Shown here: positions 1 through 7,833 of the stretch, piece after piece
Numbering within the stretch: position 1 is the stretch's first letter
How the letters are laid out: each line of letters begins with the position of its first letter
Virus record (IMG/VR): IMGVR_UViG_3300042398_000969
Span: 1 to 64,000 of that record
Source of the DNA: a virus
Strand: one strand, 5' to 3'
Length of the DNA: 64,000 nt
The notes under the pieces: model-generated
Database searches by the model: none
Seen by the model: the letters and a program-made list of their open reading frames with translations, nothing else
What the model was told of the DNA's origin: nothing
Position numbers and translations under genes: made by a program

Positions 1-415
1 CATCTATATACTGAAGTTGTGGTGTCCACACACCTTCTGATACAATTGTTGGGTTATTGTTTCTGTCGATCATAACCCACTCAACCTTAACAATACCCCA
101 TGGTTCAAATTGTTCTAACACATCTTGTAGAGTAAATGATTTGCAGCTATAGATATCGAACTGAGCCATCGCGGGCTCATGATGATCCCATATGTGTATT
201 GACGCGTGTGATGTGGCTAATGTAACAGTTCCAGTTAATCCCTCATTACCAGGAAAGTCTACATAAACACTGGTTGGGCCAGCAACAACTTCCATTTTAA
301 CTTTATGAACTAATTGGATAAACCAATCATTTAAAACGCTAACCTTTTTTGGTGGGTTATTAAGCCAAACTTTCATTAAAAGGTGTTGGTGATAAGGTAC
401 AAATTCTTCCTGCAT
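1..415 (-). CDS. speD: S-adenosylmethionine decarboxylase-like proenzyme, partial (3' end beyond the left edge)
   Basis: 138 codons are visible from the ATG at 413-415; the rest lies outside the window. The family makes decarboxylated SAM, the aminopropyl donor for spermidine, and cleaves itself at a serine to form a pyruvoyl group. The visible stretch ATSHASIHIW (residues 67-76) lines up with the bacterial SpeD cleavage motif SESHxSIHTW, which would make Ser69 the pyruvoyl precursor with His70 beside it. FDIYSC (86-91) matches the DIFTC segment that carries the catalytic Cys. SpeD is known from marine T4-like phages. It is the last visible gene of a minus-strand run that also holds the Fe-S genes. 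The family call is fairly secure; activity is inferred. Confidence 0.75.
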   Translation of the reverse strand, partial: MQEEFVPYHQHLLMKVWLNNPPKKVSVLNDWFIQLVHKVKMEVVAGPTSVYVDFPGNEGLTGTVTLATSHASIHIWDHHEPAMAQFDIYSCKSFTLQDVLEQFEPWGIVKVEWVMIDRNNNPTIVSEGVWTPQLQYID

Positions 416-499
416 TAATATATTTTTTACTATACATATATATCATAAAATTGGATTTTTCTACGATATTTAAAATATATTTTATATTACTTATCTCAC

Positions 500-1180
500 T
501 TATTTTTTGTATTTTTTAAAGTTATCTATGAATGGTTTTTCATATTTCTTTAATTCTTTAGTATCTAAACCGTTATATAAACCAGTTGACATAAAGGCTT
601 GAATTTCATCATCAATTATTTTTTTGTCATCAATATACCCCATTTTGATAATCTTTTTTTTGAGCTTTTCATAATGAGATGGATTAATTTCAGAAATTAA
701 ATTGTCACAAATCTTTTTATATTCCTTATTTGTATAATATAATCCATGGGCGATTTCGTGATTCATTGTACTTGATTTAAAACTATCTGCACCAATCAAA
801 TACCATTTTTTTCTTGGTTCCTCAAATCTTAGTGGATAATTCTCACAATGATACCATATGTTACTCATTATCTCATCATATGGGCCCTTGTCTTTATCAA
901 AGACATTAATCGCTTTGTCAACAATGTTTGACGGTATATTAAACCCAGACCAATCTTCAGGATATGTAAACAAATCTTTGTTCCATCTCTTTTTATAAAT
1001 CATCATGAATTTTTCCCAGGTGAAAAAATGGCCTCTTATTTCTTTATATGGGGACTCATAAAATTCTTGATATCTACAAAACAACATTGTTCTTTGATAA
1101 TCATCTTTGATTGATACTGCGAATATTTGTGGTATAATTTGTTTTACTTCACCAACAACATATTCATTTTTAATTTTCAT
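500..1180 (-). CDS. HExxH metallopeptidase-like protein
   Basis: A 226-residue protein with the zinc-binding motif HEIAH at residues 141-145, in the context MNHEIAHGLYY, and an acidic cluster DDEIQAF (190-196) whose Glu could be the third ligand, as in gluzincins. There is no signal peptide or membrane segment, so it should act in the cytoplasm or in the virion. The N-terminal half is rich in aromatic residues and unrecognised. It lies between speD and iscA on the same strand. A protease role follows only from the motif; a structural zinc site is possible. Substrate unknown. Confidence 0.55.
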   Translation of the reverse strand: MKIKNEYVVGEVKQIIPQIFAVSIKDDYQRTMLFCRYQEFYESPYKEIRGHFFTWEKFMMIYKKRWNKDLFTYPEDWSGFNIPSNIVDKAINVFDKDKGPYDEIMSNIWYHCENYPLRFEEPRKKWYLIGADSFKSSTMNHEIAHGLYYTNKEYKKICDNLISEINPSHYEKLKKKIIKMGYIDDKKIIDDEIQAFMSTGLYNGLDTKELKKYEKPFIDNFKKYKK

Positions 1181-1198
1181 ATAAAATGTTTAAAGATA

Positions 1199-1528
1199 TT
1201 ATAGAGAAAAACTTTCTCCACATCCACATGTGCGTGATGCGTTGGGGTTTACCCAATGAAACCCCTTTCCATTTAGACCGTCGGAAAATTGTAATTCCGT
1301 TCCGTATAAATAAAGAACAGATTTTTTATCAATTATAACACTCAGGGGTCCAAGATCAACAACCTCATCCATATCTGTAACCTGGGTATCAAAATCCATA
1401 ACATATGAAAGACCACTACATCCACCACCCTTAACACCAACCCTTAGTTTATGTGTATCTGGTGCTATCTGTTGTGAAGCCATTAACGTTACTAGATGAT
1501 TTAATGCGTTGTCACTTATTGTTATCAT
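1199..1528 (-). CDS. iscA: A-type iron-sulfur cluster carrier (IscA/ErpA family)
   Basis: A 109-residue protein of normal family length. It has the three cysteines of A-type carriers: Cys37 in GGGCSGLSY and Cys101/Cys103 in TCGCGESF, preceded by the family segment GFHWVNPNA. Such proteins take Fe-S clusters from the IscU/NifU scaffold and pass them to target enzymes. An IscU gene lies about 200 bp upstream on the same strand, separated by one small membrane protein, and the stop of that small gene overlaps this start (TAATG). HesB/IscA genes occur in marine T4-like phages. Here a likely client set is visible in the same window: eight radical SAM proteins. Confidence 0.93.
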   Translation of the reverse strand: MITISDNALNHLVTLMASQQIAPDTHKLRVGVKGGGCSGLSYVMDFDTQVTDMDEVVDLGPLSVIIDKKSVLYLYGTELQFSDGLNGKGFHWVNPNASRTCGCGESFSL

Positions 1529-1713
1529 TATTTAATGCCAGATTTATTTAATAAACTATCTGTAGTTTTTTTATCTATTTTAATTTCACTATTGGTCTGA
1601 GTCTCTTTTCTTAATCTTGTTAACTCTTTTTGTTGGAAGTAACATATCAATAGCAAAGCCACAGCCCCACCCATTGTTATATTCTTTTGATTCTTTTTTA
1701 AAAATTCTATCAT
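1528..1713 (-). CDS. small single-pass membrane protein
   Basis: A 61-residue protein with a short basic N-terminus, one hydrophobic segment (about residues 12-25) and a charged tail containing KELTRLRKETQ, which may form a short coil. It sits between iscU and iscA and shares one base with the iscA start. I do not recognise the family and see nothing linking it to Fe-S chemistry beyond position. Its coding status is supported by the tight coupling to both neighbours. Confidence 0.6.
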   Translation of the reverse strand: MIEFLKKNQKNITMGGAVALLLICYFQQKELTRLRKETQTNSEIKIDKKTTDSLLNKSGIK

Positions 1714-1720
1714 AATTAAT

Positions 1721-2131
1721 TTATATGTGTGTTTCTTCGAAGGTAATTTCTTCTAACCCCTGTTTTTTTCTGTAATCATTTATTGCAGATTTTATTGCAT
1801 CTTCCGCTAAAACTGAACAATGTATTTTAACTGGAGGTAAACTTAACTCCTCAACTAAATCCATATTATCAATTGTAATTGCCTCATCTAACGATTTACC
1901 TTTTAGCCATTCTGTGGCAACCGAAGATGATGCTATTGCTGATCCACAACCAAATGTTTTAAACTTAGCATCAATAATTATATTATCCACCACCTCAATT
2001 TGTAACCTCATTACATCTCCACATTCTGGTGCACCGACTAAGCCGGTACCAACATTTGATTTAGTTTTATCTAATGTTCCAATGTTTTTAGGGTTTTCGT
2101 AATGATCTATTACTTTTTGTGAATATGACAT
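1721..2131 (-). CDS. iscU: iron-sulfur cluster scaffold protein IscU
   Basis: A 136-residue protein that matches IscU over its full length. It has the three cluster cysteines Cys37 (GAPECGD, with Asp39), Cys62 (TFGCGSAIASS) and Cys105 (KIHCSVLAEDA), and the HscA-recognition motif LPPVK at 98-102. IscU is the platform on which IscS and frataxin-type partners assemble [2Fe-2S] or [4Fe-4S] clusters. No cysteine desulfurase (IscS) is in the window, so sulfur would have to come from the host enzyme or from a phage gene elsewhere. All functional residues are intact, so it is probably active. Confidence 0.94.
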   Translation of the reverse strand: MSYSQKVIDHYENPKNIGTLDKTKSNVGTGLVGAPECGDVMRLQIEVVDNIIIDAKFKTFGCGSAIASSSVATEWLKGKSLDEAITIDNMDLVEELSLPPVKIHCSVLAEDAIKSAINDYRKKQGLEEITFEETHI

Positions 2132-2151
2132 ATTTGTTTATATGATAAATA

Positions 2152-2397
2152 TCAGTTTATTAGTTCATCCGTATTGATATTATGGTCATTTAATATTTCG
2201 TGTATCTTTTCATATACCAACTCCAAAGCGTCATATTTGTCGATTTCTTTACCCTCCATCGACCATTCTAGCCCTTTTTTGGTGTTATGTACAATATCCC
2301 ATAGAGCTAATGCCAAATCTAAAGACTTGACCGCTCTTAGATGTGCTAATACATCATCTGGTTCGTTTAAATCATATTCTAACGTCGCTTTCGCCAT
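2152..2397 (-). CDS. conserved small phage protein of unknown function
   Basis: An 81-residue acidic soluble protein with no membrane segment. The sequence resembles a small protein I recall from many large phages (N-terminus AKATLEYDLNEPDD followed by a KSLDLALALWDI helix), but no function is known to me. Its start lies inside the 3' end of the next upstream small ORF (19-bp overlap), which suggests translational coupling. Confidence 0.65.
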   Translation of the reverse strand: MAKATLEYDLNEPDDVLAHLRAVKSLDLALALWDIVHNTKKGLEWSMEGKEIDKYDALELVYEKIHEILNDHNINTDELIN

Positions 2398-2519
2398 AAG
2401 TCACTTAGTTTTTTACCTGGTTTAGTTATTCTACCACTATTATCCACCATGGGTGCTCGGTATATTTCAAATGCAATCCATAAACCAGACACGATCATAA
2501 ACAATGCTATAAATTTCAT
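2379..2519 (-). CDS. tiny membrane protein
   Basis: A 46-codon ORF (ATG at 2517-2519, TAG at 2379-2381). One hydrophobic segment (about residues 2-18) is followed by a basic tail ending KLSDLWRKRR. It fills the gap between two genes and overlaps the following gene by 19 bp. This is the gene density typical of phage small-ORF clusters. It is unrecognised; the call rests on position, uninterrupted frame and a sensible membrane-protein composition. Confidence 0.45.
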   Translation of the reverse strand: MKFIALFMIVSGLWIAFEIYRAPMVDNSGRITKPGKKLSDLWRKRR

Positions 2520-2523
2520 GATT

Positions 2524-2829
2524 TTAGTTTTTAAGTTGTTCAATATATTTTGATTTCCAAAACTCCCACCACTTTCTTTTAACTATTGGCTTACATTCTG
2601 AGAATGGATTATCACCAAATGATGCTCTATTTAAATATTTAGATGATAAAACATTAAAGAAAATCTCGTGATATTTTGGATCTATTGTTGCAAAATCAGC
2701 AACAACATCGGTGTTTAATGTTACTGGGCCATCTGGTGTATATATTGTAAACTGTTCGGTTAATTTAACGATTGAACTAGTTTTCATATTAATATATGAA
2801 CCATTACCTATATGAAAATCTGTACTCAT
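2524..2829 (-). CDS. hypothetical protein
   Basis: A 101-residue soluble protein. The N-terminal half looks like a small beta-rich fold (IYTPDGPVTLNTDVVADFATI), and the C-terminus is tryptophan-rich and basic (KRKWWEFWKSKY). The stop of the upstream membrane protein ends right at its start. No family recognised. Confidence 0.55.
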   Translation of the reverse strand: MSTDFHIGNGSYINMKTSSIVKLTEQFTIYTPDGPVTLNTDVVADFATIDPKYHEIFFNVLSSKYLNRASFGDNPFSECKPIVKRKWWEFWKSKYIEQLKN

Positions 2830-3132
2830 TTACTCTGTTTGTGTTGTTAATATTAATTCAAATTCATCAGCCGCTTTTTTGTTTTGTTCTTTAAGGATTT
2901 CAAGTGCGGTTTCATAACGACCAACCTCAGTGAATCTAATAAATAATTCATCTCGTAAACTGTCTCGTTCGTTAATAATTTGTGCTTTTTCAATATCACC
3001 TCCTTGCAAAAAAACATTACCGGATTTATATTTCTGTAATTCGTCATGCTGTTGAAAGAAAAAAAATGTCAAAATCACCAAAGATAATAGTGACATAACA
3101 ATCGCTGTTCTTAATCTTGTTTCTAAACTCAT
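2830..3132 (-). CDS. membrane-anchored coiled-coil protein
   Basis: A 100-residue protein with one hydrophobic segment at residues 9-27 (SLLSLVILTFFFF core) and then a long charged, probably coiled-coil region to the C-terminus. This signal-anchor-plus-coil layout is seen in inner-membrane spanins (Rz-like) and in many unrelated phage proteins. No embedded outer-membrane lipoprotein partner was found, so spanin is only one possibility. It overlaps the upstream gene by 4 bp (ATGA). Confidence 0.55.
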   Translation of the reverse strand: MSLETRLRTAIVMSLLSLVILTFFFFQQHDELQKYKSGNVFLQGGDIEKAQIINERDSLRDELFIRFTEVGRYETALEILKEQNKKAADEFELILTTQTE

Positions 3133-3431
3133 AAATCTAGATTTTTAATATCACATAATGTTTTTTCAACTTCTTGTTCTGATAGGTAACCAAGTACATC
3201 ATCAGTAATTGGTGTATCATAAGTTATTTGGCCGTCTTTACCAAAGACAGCTAACTCATATAAACCTTTATCTCCACCATATGTGTGTGGCCCCTGAACA
3301 ATACTAGCCCCATAGCCATTTGAGAATTGTACTATACATTGTTTTCCGATCCCCATTGGATGTTCTTGGAAGTTCAACTCTTGAAAGGCTGTTGCTTCGA
3401 AGTTGTTTGTTGGTCTTGTTGTTGCGTTCAT
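3129..3431 (-). CDS. conserved phage protein of unknown function
   Basis: A 100-residue soluble protein, glycine- and aromatic-rich in the middle (QFSNGYGASIVQGPHTYGG), ending in an acidic helix. The pattern resembles small proteins of large phages that sense or bind a ligand, but I cannot name a function. It is the first gene of a tightly overlapping block running left (3431 to 2152). About 45 bp separate it from the small ORF upstream. Confidence 0.6.
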   Translation of the reverse strand: MNATTRPTNNFEATAFQELNFQEHPMGIGKQCIVQFSNGYGASIVQGPHTYGGDKGLYELAVFGKDGQITYDTPITDDVLGYLSEQEVEKTLCDIKNLDL

Positions 3432-3476
3432 CTTTTAATTTTTGTGCGAATGCTCGCGTTAAATAAAAATTCATGT

Positions 3477-3641
3477 TTAAAATATTTCTTCAGCAATCCC
3501 TAATACTTCAGCTAATCCGAAAAGTATTGCAGAATTACCAAATTGTTCATTAAATAAGAAATAGCATGCTGCAAATCTTAATCCACTTTTGAATAAACTT
3601 ATCCAAAAATGTGTATTTGTTTTACTTTCTTTTTGTTGCAT
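3477..3641 (-). CDS. tiny hydrophobic protein
   Basis: A 54-codon ORF (ATG at 3639-3641, TAA at 3477-3479). After a polar start it has an amphipathic or membrane-type helix (FKSGLRFAACYFLF) and ends GLAEVLGIAEEIF. The pattern recalls the small DUF2061-type membrane protein at 38647-38859 (basic start, hydrophobic middle, GxAEL near the end), but the similarity is too weak to call them homologues. It occupies an otherwise unexplained gap and keeps one frame throughout. Confidence 0.45.
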   Translation of the reverse strand: MQQKESKTNTHFWISLFKSGLRFAACYFLFNEQFGNSAILFGLAEVLGIAEEIF

Positions 3642-3654
3642 GTGTTTAATATAA

Positions 3655-3771
3655 CTAAAAGTTTTGAATTAAAAAAATACCAAACAATATTACTATTATA
3701 CCAATTAAGGAGTAATAGGTGGCATCTTCTGAAAATTTAATTTGATCTGGTCGTTTACCTTGATTTTCCAT
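3655..3771 (-). CDS. tiny single-pass membrane protein
   Basis: A 38-codon ORF (ATG at 3769-3771, TAG at 3655-3657). A polar N-terminus (MENQGKRPDQIKFSED) leads into one clear membrane helix (SLIGIIVILFGIFLI) ending QNF. It lies 13 bp upstream of the next tiny gene. The clean charge and membrane layout argues that it is real. Function unknown. Confidence 0.45.
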   Translation of the reverse strand: MENQGKRPDQIKFSEDATYYSLIGIIVILFGIFLIQNF

Positions 3772-3854
3772 GTTATTTTGTTTAGACCGCTAAATTAAAA
3801 ATCTTTTTTTAGAATAACAAGAATTTTTTTTTAATTAATATAAGTCATTAATAA

Positions 3855-5240
3855 TCAATGAGTTATGATATCATATTTCTCTCTTTCAGGACTTATTGTT
3901 GAATATTTTGACATTTTTGCGTTTAAAATATCAATAGCTTGGTTAAACTCTTTGGGTACGTTTGTGTTTGCTTTACCTTTATGTTGATTTAACATTCCTC
4001 TTCTGTATTGTAAGTTAACTCTTTTTTTGTTTAAAGACACCGCAATGTGAATATATAACAAACCAACGTTAAACTGTTTAGCCATACAGTTTTTCATTAT
4101 CATACCTTCTAACTTAAATTGATCTTCACTTAATATAATGGTTGGCTTAAACACATCGCCATCAATAACAATATCAGTCTGGATCTCATCAACCATTTCT
4201 TGTGGGATTGAGTATCTTAACTTATAACCTAACTTAAAATGTTTCTTATGTAGATCCCAGGTATCTTTTAATGTAATTAACTGATGTGATGAATTTGATT
4301 TAAGTTTAACTTCTAGACCATTCTCTCTTAAGAATGCTTTCAATGTATAAAGATCAAAAATAGTATTTAAGATACCGTCATGAACATAGGCATCAATCTC
4401 TGAATATGTTTTAAGTGACTTGGTGATAGCTTTCTTTTCTGGATCATTCTCACATACAAAAAGCTTGTTAGATTTAATATACTCCATGCAAATGCTTTGC
4501 CACTCAAACTCTCTAAAGTAATCAACATAGTTTTCACCAAACAACGAACACAGAAACCTTAACGACTTAAGATTGATTTTATTTTTACCTTCTCTTACTG
4601 ACAAAGCACCAACCATGTATTTTGTTTTTATACCATATTGATCTAAGACAGCGGGTAAGAACTTATTATCATTTAACTTTAACCATTTCTTTTTTGGATA
4701 CGCTTCGCAGATATGCCAGTACACATTATCATGGCCCTTTATTCCCTTTTTATCCAAATGATAATCAACTAACATATCATATAAAGGATTAACCGATTGA
4801 TCCTTCTCGTAATCCTTACCTGTTAAATCTATACCTAATTCTTTAACAATTATTTTATGAAATTGAGAGAGTGCTCTTTTGTATTTAACACCCCAAAAAT
4901 TATATCTCTTCTCTCCAGCATAGTAACCTCGTTGTGTTAACTCGATTAACATCTCGAAGTTATTCTTCTTTACCTTAGCAACGTTTTGATGTAGTTTATA
5001 TGTGTTCTCTTTCTTATTAATTAATCTGTATCCAACACTAAAGTCACCAGTCTTTTTATTTATTGTTAAAGCGTGTTCATAGGTCAAATAGTTCATTCTA
5101 CCCATCCTAATGTATTCAACATAAAATTCAGACGTGAACATTAAAAACTCATTATCACCAGCCAATTTTAACTTGGCGTCACTCCTTAAAGGTTTATTCC
5201 TCTCGTATTTTTCTTGCTCATAAAAATGCAAAATTTCCAT
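3855..5240 (-). CDS. PcfJ-like domain protein, copy 1
   Basis: A 461-residue protein related to the next gene. Near residues 372-410 it has EGMIMKNCM followed by HIAVSLNKKRVNLQYRR, a variant of the PcfJ pattern (EG..MHHCV..Y....I.S.R....RVT.E). PcfJ-like proteins occur on conjugative plasmids and phages and have no firm function. Here the usual HHCV reads KNCM, so this copy is more diverged than its paralogue. Its start codon lies inside one arm of a perfect 13-bp inverted repeat, which may control its translation. Confidence 0.55.
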   Translation of the reverse strand: MEILHFYEQEKYERNKPLRSDAKLKLAGDNEFLMFTSEFYVEYIRMGRMNYLTYEHALTINKKTGDFSVGYRLINKKENTYKLHQNVAKVKKNNFEMLIELTQRGYYAGEKRYNFWGVKYKRALSQFHKIIVKELGIDLTGKDYEKDQSVNPLYDMLVDYHLDKKGIKGHDNVYWHICEAYPKKKWLKLNDNKFLPAVLDQYGIKTKYMVGALSVREGKNKINLKSLRFLCSLFGENYVDYFREFEWQSICMEYIKSNKLFVCENDPEKKAITKSLKTYSEIDAYVHDGILNTIFDLYTLKAFLRENGLEVKLKSNSSHQLITLKDTWDLHKKHFKLGYKLRYSIPQEMVDEIQTDIVIDGDVFKPTIILSEDQFKLEGMIMKNCMAKQFNVGLLYIHIAVSLNKKRVNLQYRRGMLNQHKGKANTNVPKEFNQAIDILNAKMSKYSTISPEREKYDIITH

Positions 5241-5276
5241 CTATAAAAAAGTTTTACCTAAAATATAGATGGAAAT
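5233..5276 (-). promoter_or_regulatory. inverted repeat that could sequester a start codon
   Basis: A perfect 13-bp inverted repeat (arms 5233-5245 and 5264-5276, arm ATTTCCATCTATA and its complement) with an 18-base loop. The ATG of the downstream PcfJ-like gene (5238-5240) lies within the 3' arm of the transcript hairpin. Folding would hide the start codon, so it may act as a translational switch, a protein-binding operator or a processing site between the two paralogues. It lacks a following T-run, so it is not a typical terminator. Confidence 0.5.
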
Positions 5277-5292
5277 ATTAAAATTCTAAACC

Positions 5293-7143
5293 CTAAAAAT
5301 CGTTTCTATCAAATAGTAAATTGTAAATAGAATCCTCGGTTCTTTGTTCTATTTGAATTGTTCTACCATTTATAATCAATGGTATCTTTTCCTTACTAAT
5401 TGATTTAATCGAACCCTTATATGTTTTAACTCTTTCTTTTAAAACATCCAAAGATTCTCCAAACCTTTCAGGTGGCGGTGCGTTACAAAAGTATTTTGAT
5501 TGTACTATTTCTTTATTGGTATCAAACTCACAGGTAACCCTTTCGTATGCTTCTGTTGATTCTTCTCTTAACGAAATAATTATTGAGTTTTCTCTGTCAG
5601 CATATGTCGCTACGCAGTGATGCATATGTGCACCCTCTTCGGTATATTCGGCGTCTATCTTTAATATAACTGGATAGTATGTTATATCATCAGAAACAAT
5701 TGGTTCTTCAATTGTTTTAACTAATCGATCTTCAAATTTATATTCAATACTATACCCTTTCTTTATGGATCTTTCAATCTTAGAAAATTCAATATGTTCT
5801 TTATGAAAATCTTTAAGACTATGGCATCTTATTTCCATATCCGGAATGTGTCTCCGTATTCTGGTGATTAAATCAAGATGGTCATTAAATTGACGAATCT
5901 GACCTTTAATTTCTGACTCCGTTATGGTATCATAATTAAAAAATTCGTTCATCATTTTTAATAATAAAGACCGTTCAGAATCTTTAATATCATATTCAAA
6001 TCTTTCATTAAGAACAGAGTACATCGATTCGATATGTGCTTGTTCATCGAATAACTTCCAATCATTACCAAAATATTGTGGTGAAAGATTGTGTATATAT
6101 TTGTGTACGTTACTGTAACCAAAATACTTACCAAGTAGTGTTAGCTTGGAAATATCAACCTTAGGATTTTTATGGACTAATTTAATTATTGATTTAGATT
6201 TAAGCCCAATCCTATCTAAAACAGAAACTATTAATTTATTCTCATTCTTTTTAAGGAATGGTTTAGTTGGGTACCAGTTTAACATAAGATCACTATAATC
6301 ATTTGGTACTTTGATATTGTTTACTTTAATAAACAACCGCATAAACCCATTGTACGCAAAATCGACAATACCTTTTTCATCATTAGGGTAAGCGGATCTA
6401 AACTCTGGTGATTTAGATGAAATAACATGAAACAATGTTTTGTTAAACTCCTCATCATCAAATGCTTCTAGATATTTTTTATTAATTGCATGGCTTTGTT
6501 TTGATTTATCAATAATAAAATGACCAACACAATCTCTAGTTTTTTTCAAGAAGGTGGTTAAAACCTCACCCAAAAATTTAAAACTGTTTTGTCTGATTTT
6601 AATGAGTTTTTTTTCTCCCTGATAAATGATAATGTTACCAGTTTTTATATTCATACTTACACCCATTGAATATGTGTGCTTTTTAAAATACTTACAGTTA
6701 ACTGCTCGTGTTTTTTCAAAACGAGTAAATCTAATGGAAAGCTTATCATCAGACATGTTGATTGTTCTTTCATATAACACGGTTCTTACTGTGCTAAAGG
6801 GATTACCAAAATGTCTTTTTAAATGCTTCTCATCCTGTGTATAAAATGAACCAAAAGGAACTATTCTTACCTTTTCATCAGATAAGTTTTCGTCACAATA
6901 AAAATATTTGGTGTTCTTTTTTTTGGCTTCCTTCTTATTAGAAAGAAAAAGCATGTGAGATTCTTTCATATCCACCACACTACCCAATTCCTCTAAAAAA
7001 AGACTAATTTTATCGATACCAGTGGTTTCTAGTTCAATACCAGAAGCCTTTTTTTGTACCGGTTTTGAGGAAATTAACGAATAGTTTCTGTAAGGTGTTA
7101 TCTCAAAAAAATTGAACCTTTGTGTTAAAATGTTATTTACCAT
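5293..7143 (-). CDS. PcfJ-like domain protein, copy 2
   Basis: 616 residues from the ATG at 7141-7143. The frame stays open upstream to 7287 but would then cover the divergent small gene at 7214, so the internal ATG is preferred. Around residues 495-560 it carries the PcfJ signature: EEGAHMHHCVATYADREN, an IISLRE strand, ERVTCEFD, then IVQSKYFCN. The first 450 residues share layout and short motifs with the next gene (for example LSIRFTRFEK versus the aromatic repeats there). Function of the family is unknown; some members are linked to plasmid transfer. The intact HHC motif suggests this is the more typical copy. Confidence 0.65.
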   Translation of the reverse strand: MVNNILTQRFNFFEITPYRNYSLISSKPVQKKASGIELETTGIDKISLFLEELGSVVDMKESHMLFLSNKKEAKKKNTKYFYCDENLSDEKVRIVPFGSFYTQDEKHLKRHFGNPFSTVRTVLYERTINMSDDKLSIRFTRFEKTRAVNCKYFKKHTYSMGVSMNIKTGNIIIYQGEKKLIKIRQNSFKFLGEVLTTFLKKTRDCVGHFIIDKSKQSHAINKKYLEAFDDEEFNKTLFHVISSKSPEFRSAYPNDEKGIVDFAYNGFMRLFIKVNNIKVPNDYSDLMLNWYPTKPFLKKNENKLIVSVLDRIGLKSKSIIKLVHKNPKVDISKLTLLGKYFGYSNVHKYIHNLSPQYFGNDWKLFDEQAHIESMYSVLNERFEYDIKDSERSLLLKMMNEFFNYDTITESEIKGQIRQFNDHLDLITRIRRHIPDMEIRCHSLKDFHKEHIEFSKIERSIKKGYSIEYKFEDRLVKTIEEPIVSDDITYYPVILKIDAEYTEEGAHMHHCVATYADRENSIIISLREESTEAYERVTCEFDTNKEIVQSKYFCNAPPPERFGESLDVLKERVKTYKGSIKSISKEKIPLIINGRTIQIEQRTEDSIYNLLFDRNDF

Positions 7144-7213
7144 GTCCTTTTTTTTAATATCAACAAATATATAATAATTTTTTGGATAATTATAAAAAAT
7201 AAAGAATAATTTT

Positions 7214-7342
7214 ATGGCAAAAGCAAAAGGAAGTTCTTCAGCGATGAAGATATCCTTTGGTAAGAAGAGTAGGGGCAAAGCTCGCAAGTCTTATGGACCA
7301 AAGGACCAGAAACCAAAGAAATACAAGGGCCAGGGCCGCTAA
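7214..7342 (+). CDS. small, very basic phage protein
   Basis: A 42-codon ORF, alone on the plus strand between minus-strand genes, overlapping the end of the convergent NlpC gene by 4 bp. The product is strongly basic (ISFGKKSRGKARKSYGPKD, ending KKYKGQGR). It resembles a short conserved protein I recall from Bacteroidota phages. Its codons are visibly richer in G and C (ggc, cgc, aag, cag) than the AT-rich neighbours, as expected for a highly expressed gene. A role in binding DNA or capsid is a guess from charge alone. Confidence 0.65.
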   Translation: MAKAKGSSSAMKISFGKKSRGKARKSYGPKDQKPKKYKGQGR

Positions 7343-7830
7343 TTTAAACGACCAGCACCTTTGTATGAACGAAGATAACGGGGCTCAGATAAGCTACTTA
7401 TTTTAACCCCTTCTTCTTTATTTGCAGCGTGTGCAAATGTACCATCACCCAAATATAAACCACAATGCCAACCACTTGGACTTTGTTTGTTATTAAAGAA
7501 TACTATATCACCAACTTGTAAGCTATCCTTTTTAATCCTTTTGGTCTGTTTCCATTGCTCAGAACAGTTATTCCCTAGCTTTAATCCATAGACCTCCCAA
7601 TATAATTTCTTAGTGAATTGGGAACAATCAATCCCTCTTTTAGTGTTACCGCCTAGTTTATACTTAACACCATACCAACGCATTACAAATGTGGATAAGG
7701 GTGTTAGTTGTGGTGGATTGTTTTCAGCATGTTTAACATAGTCAGCAAATTGATTTTGGCTAAACGCCGATATTGTCAATAGCAATAATAATATTACTAA
7801 TAAAATTGTTTCTTTTACTCTTTCTTTCAT
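7339..7830 (-). CDS. exported NlpC/P60 family cell-wall hydrolase
   Basis: A 163-residue protein with a signal peptide (LLVILLLLLTISAFSQ, cut near residue 24-25) and an NlpC/P60 domain. Cys69 in RGIDCSQF, His122 in GWHCGLYLGDG and His134 in TFAHAANKEEG give the catalytic set of Cys-His peptidoglycan endopeptidases that cut stem-peptide bonds. The signal peptide has the short FSQ ending common in Bacteroidota. A phage endolysin that is exported through Sec would act from the periplasm. It precedes thyA's stop by 3 bp in a co-directional pair. A host-derived cell-wall enzyme is the alternative origin. Confidence 0.85.
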   Translation of the reverse strand: MKERVKETILLVILLLLLTISAFSQNQFADYVKHAENNPPQLTPLSTFVMRWYGVKYKLGGNTKRGIDCSQFTKKLYWEVYGLKLGNNCSEQWKQTKRIKKDSLQVGDIVFFNNKQSPSGWHCGLYLGDGTFAHAANKEEGVKISSLSEPRYLRSYKGAGRLN

Positions 7831-7833
7831 GAT

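Noticed and set aside
3440-3465. Short hairpin GCGA/TCGC as a terminator
   Set aside because: Only four base pairs and no T-run on the transcribed strand.
7144-7287. 48-codon extension of the PcfJ-like gene
   Set aside because: It would overlap the divergent basic gene at 7214; the internal ATG at 7143 fits better.
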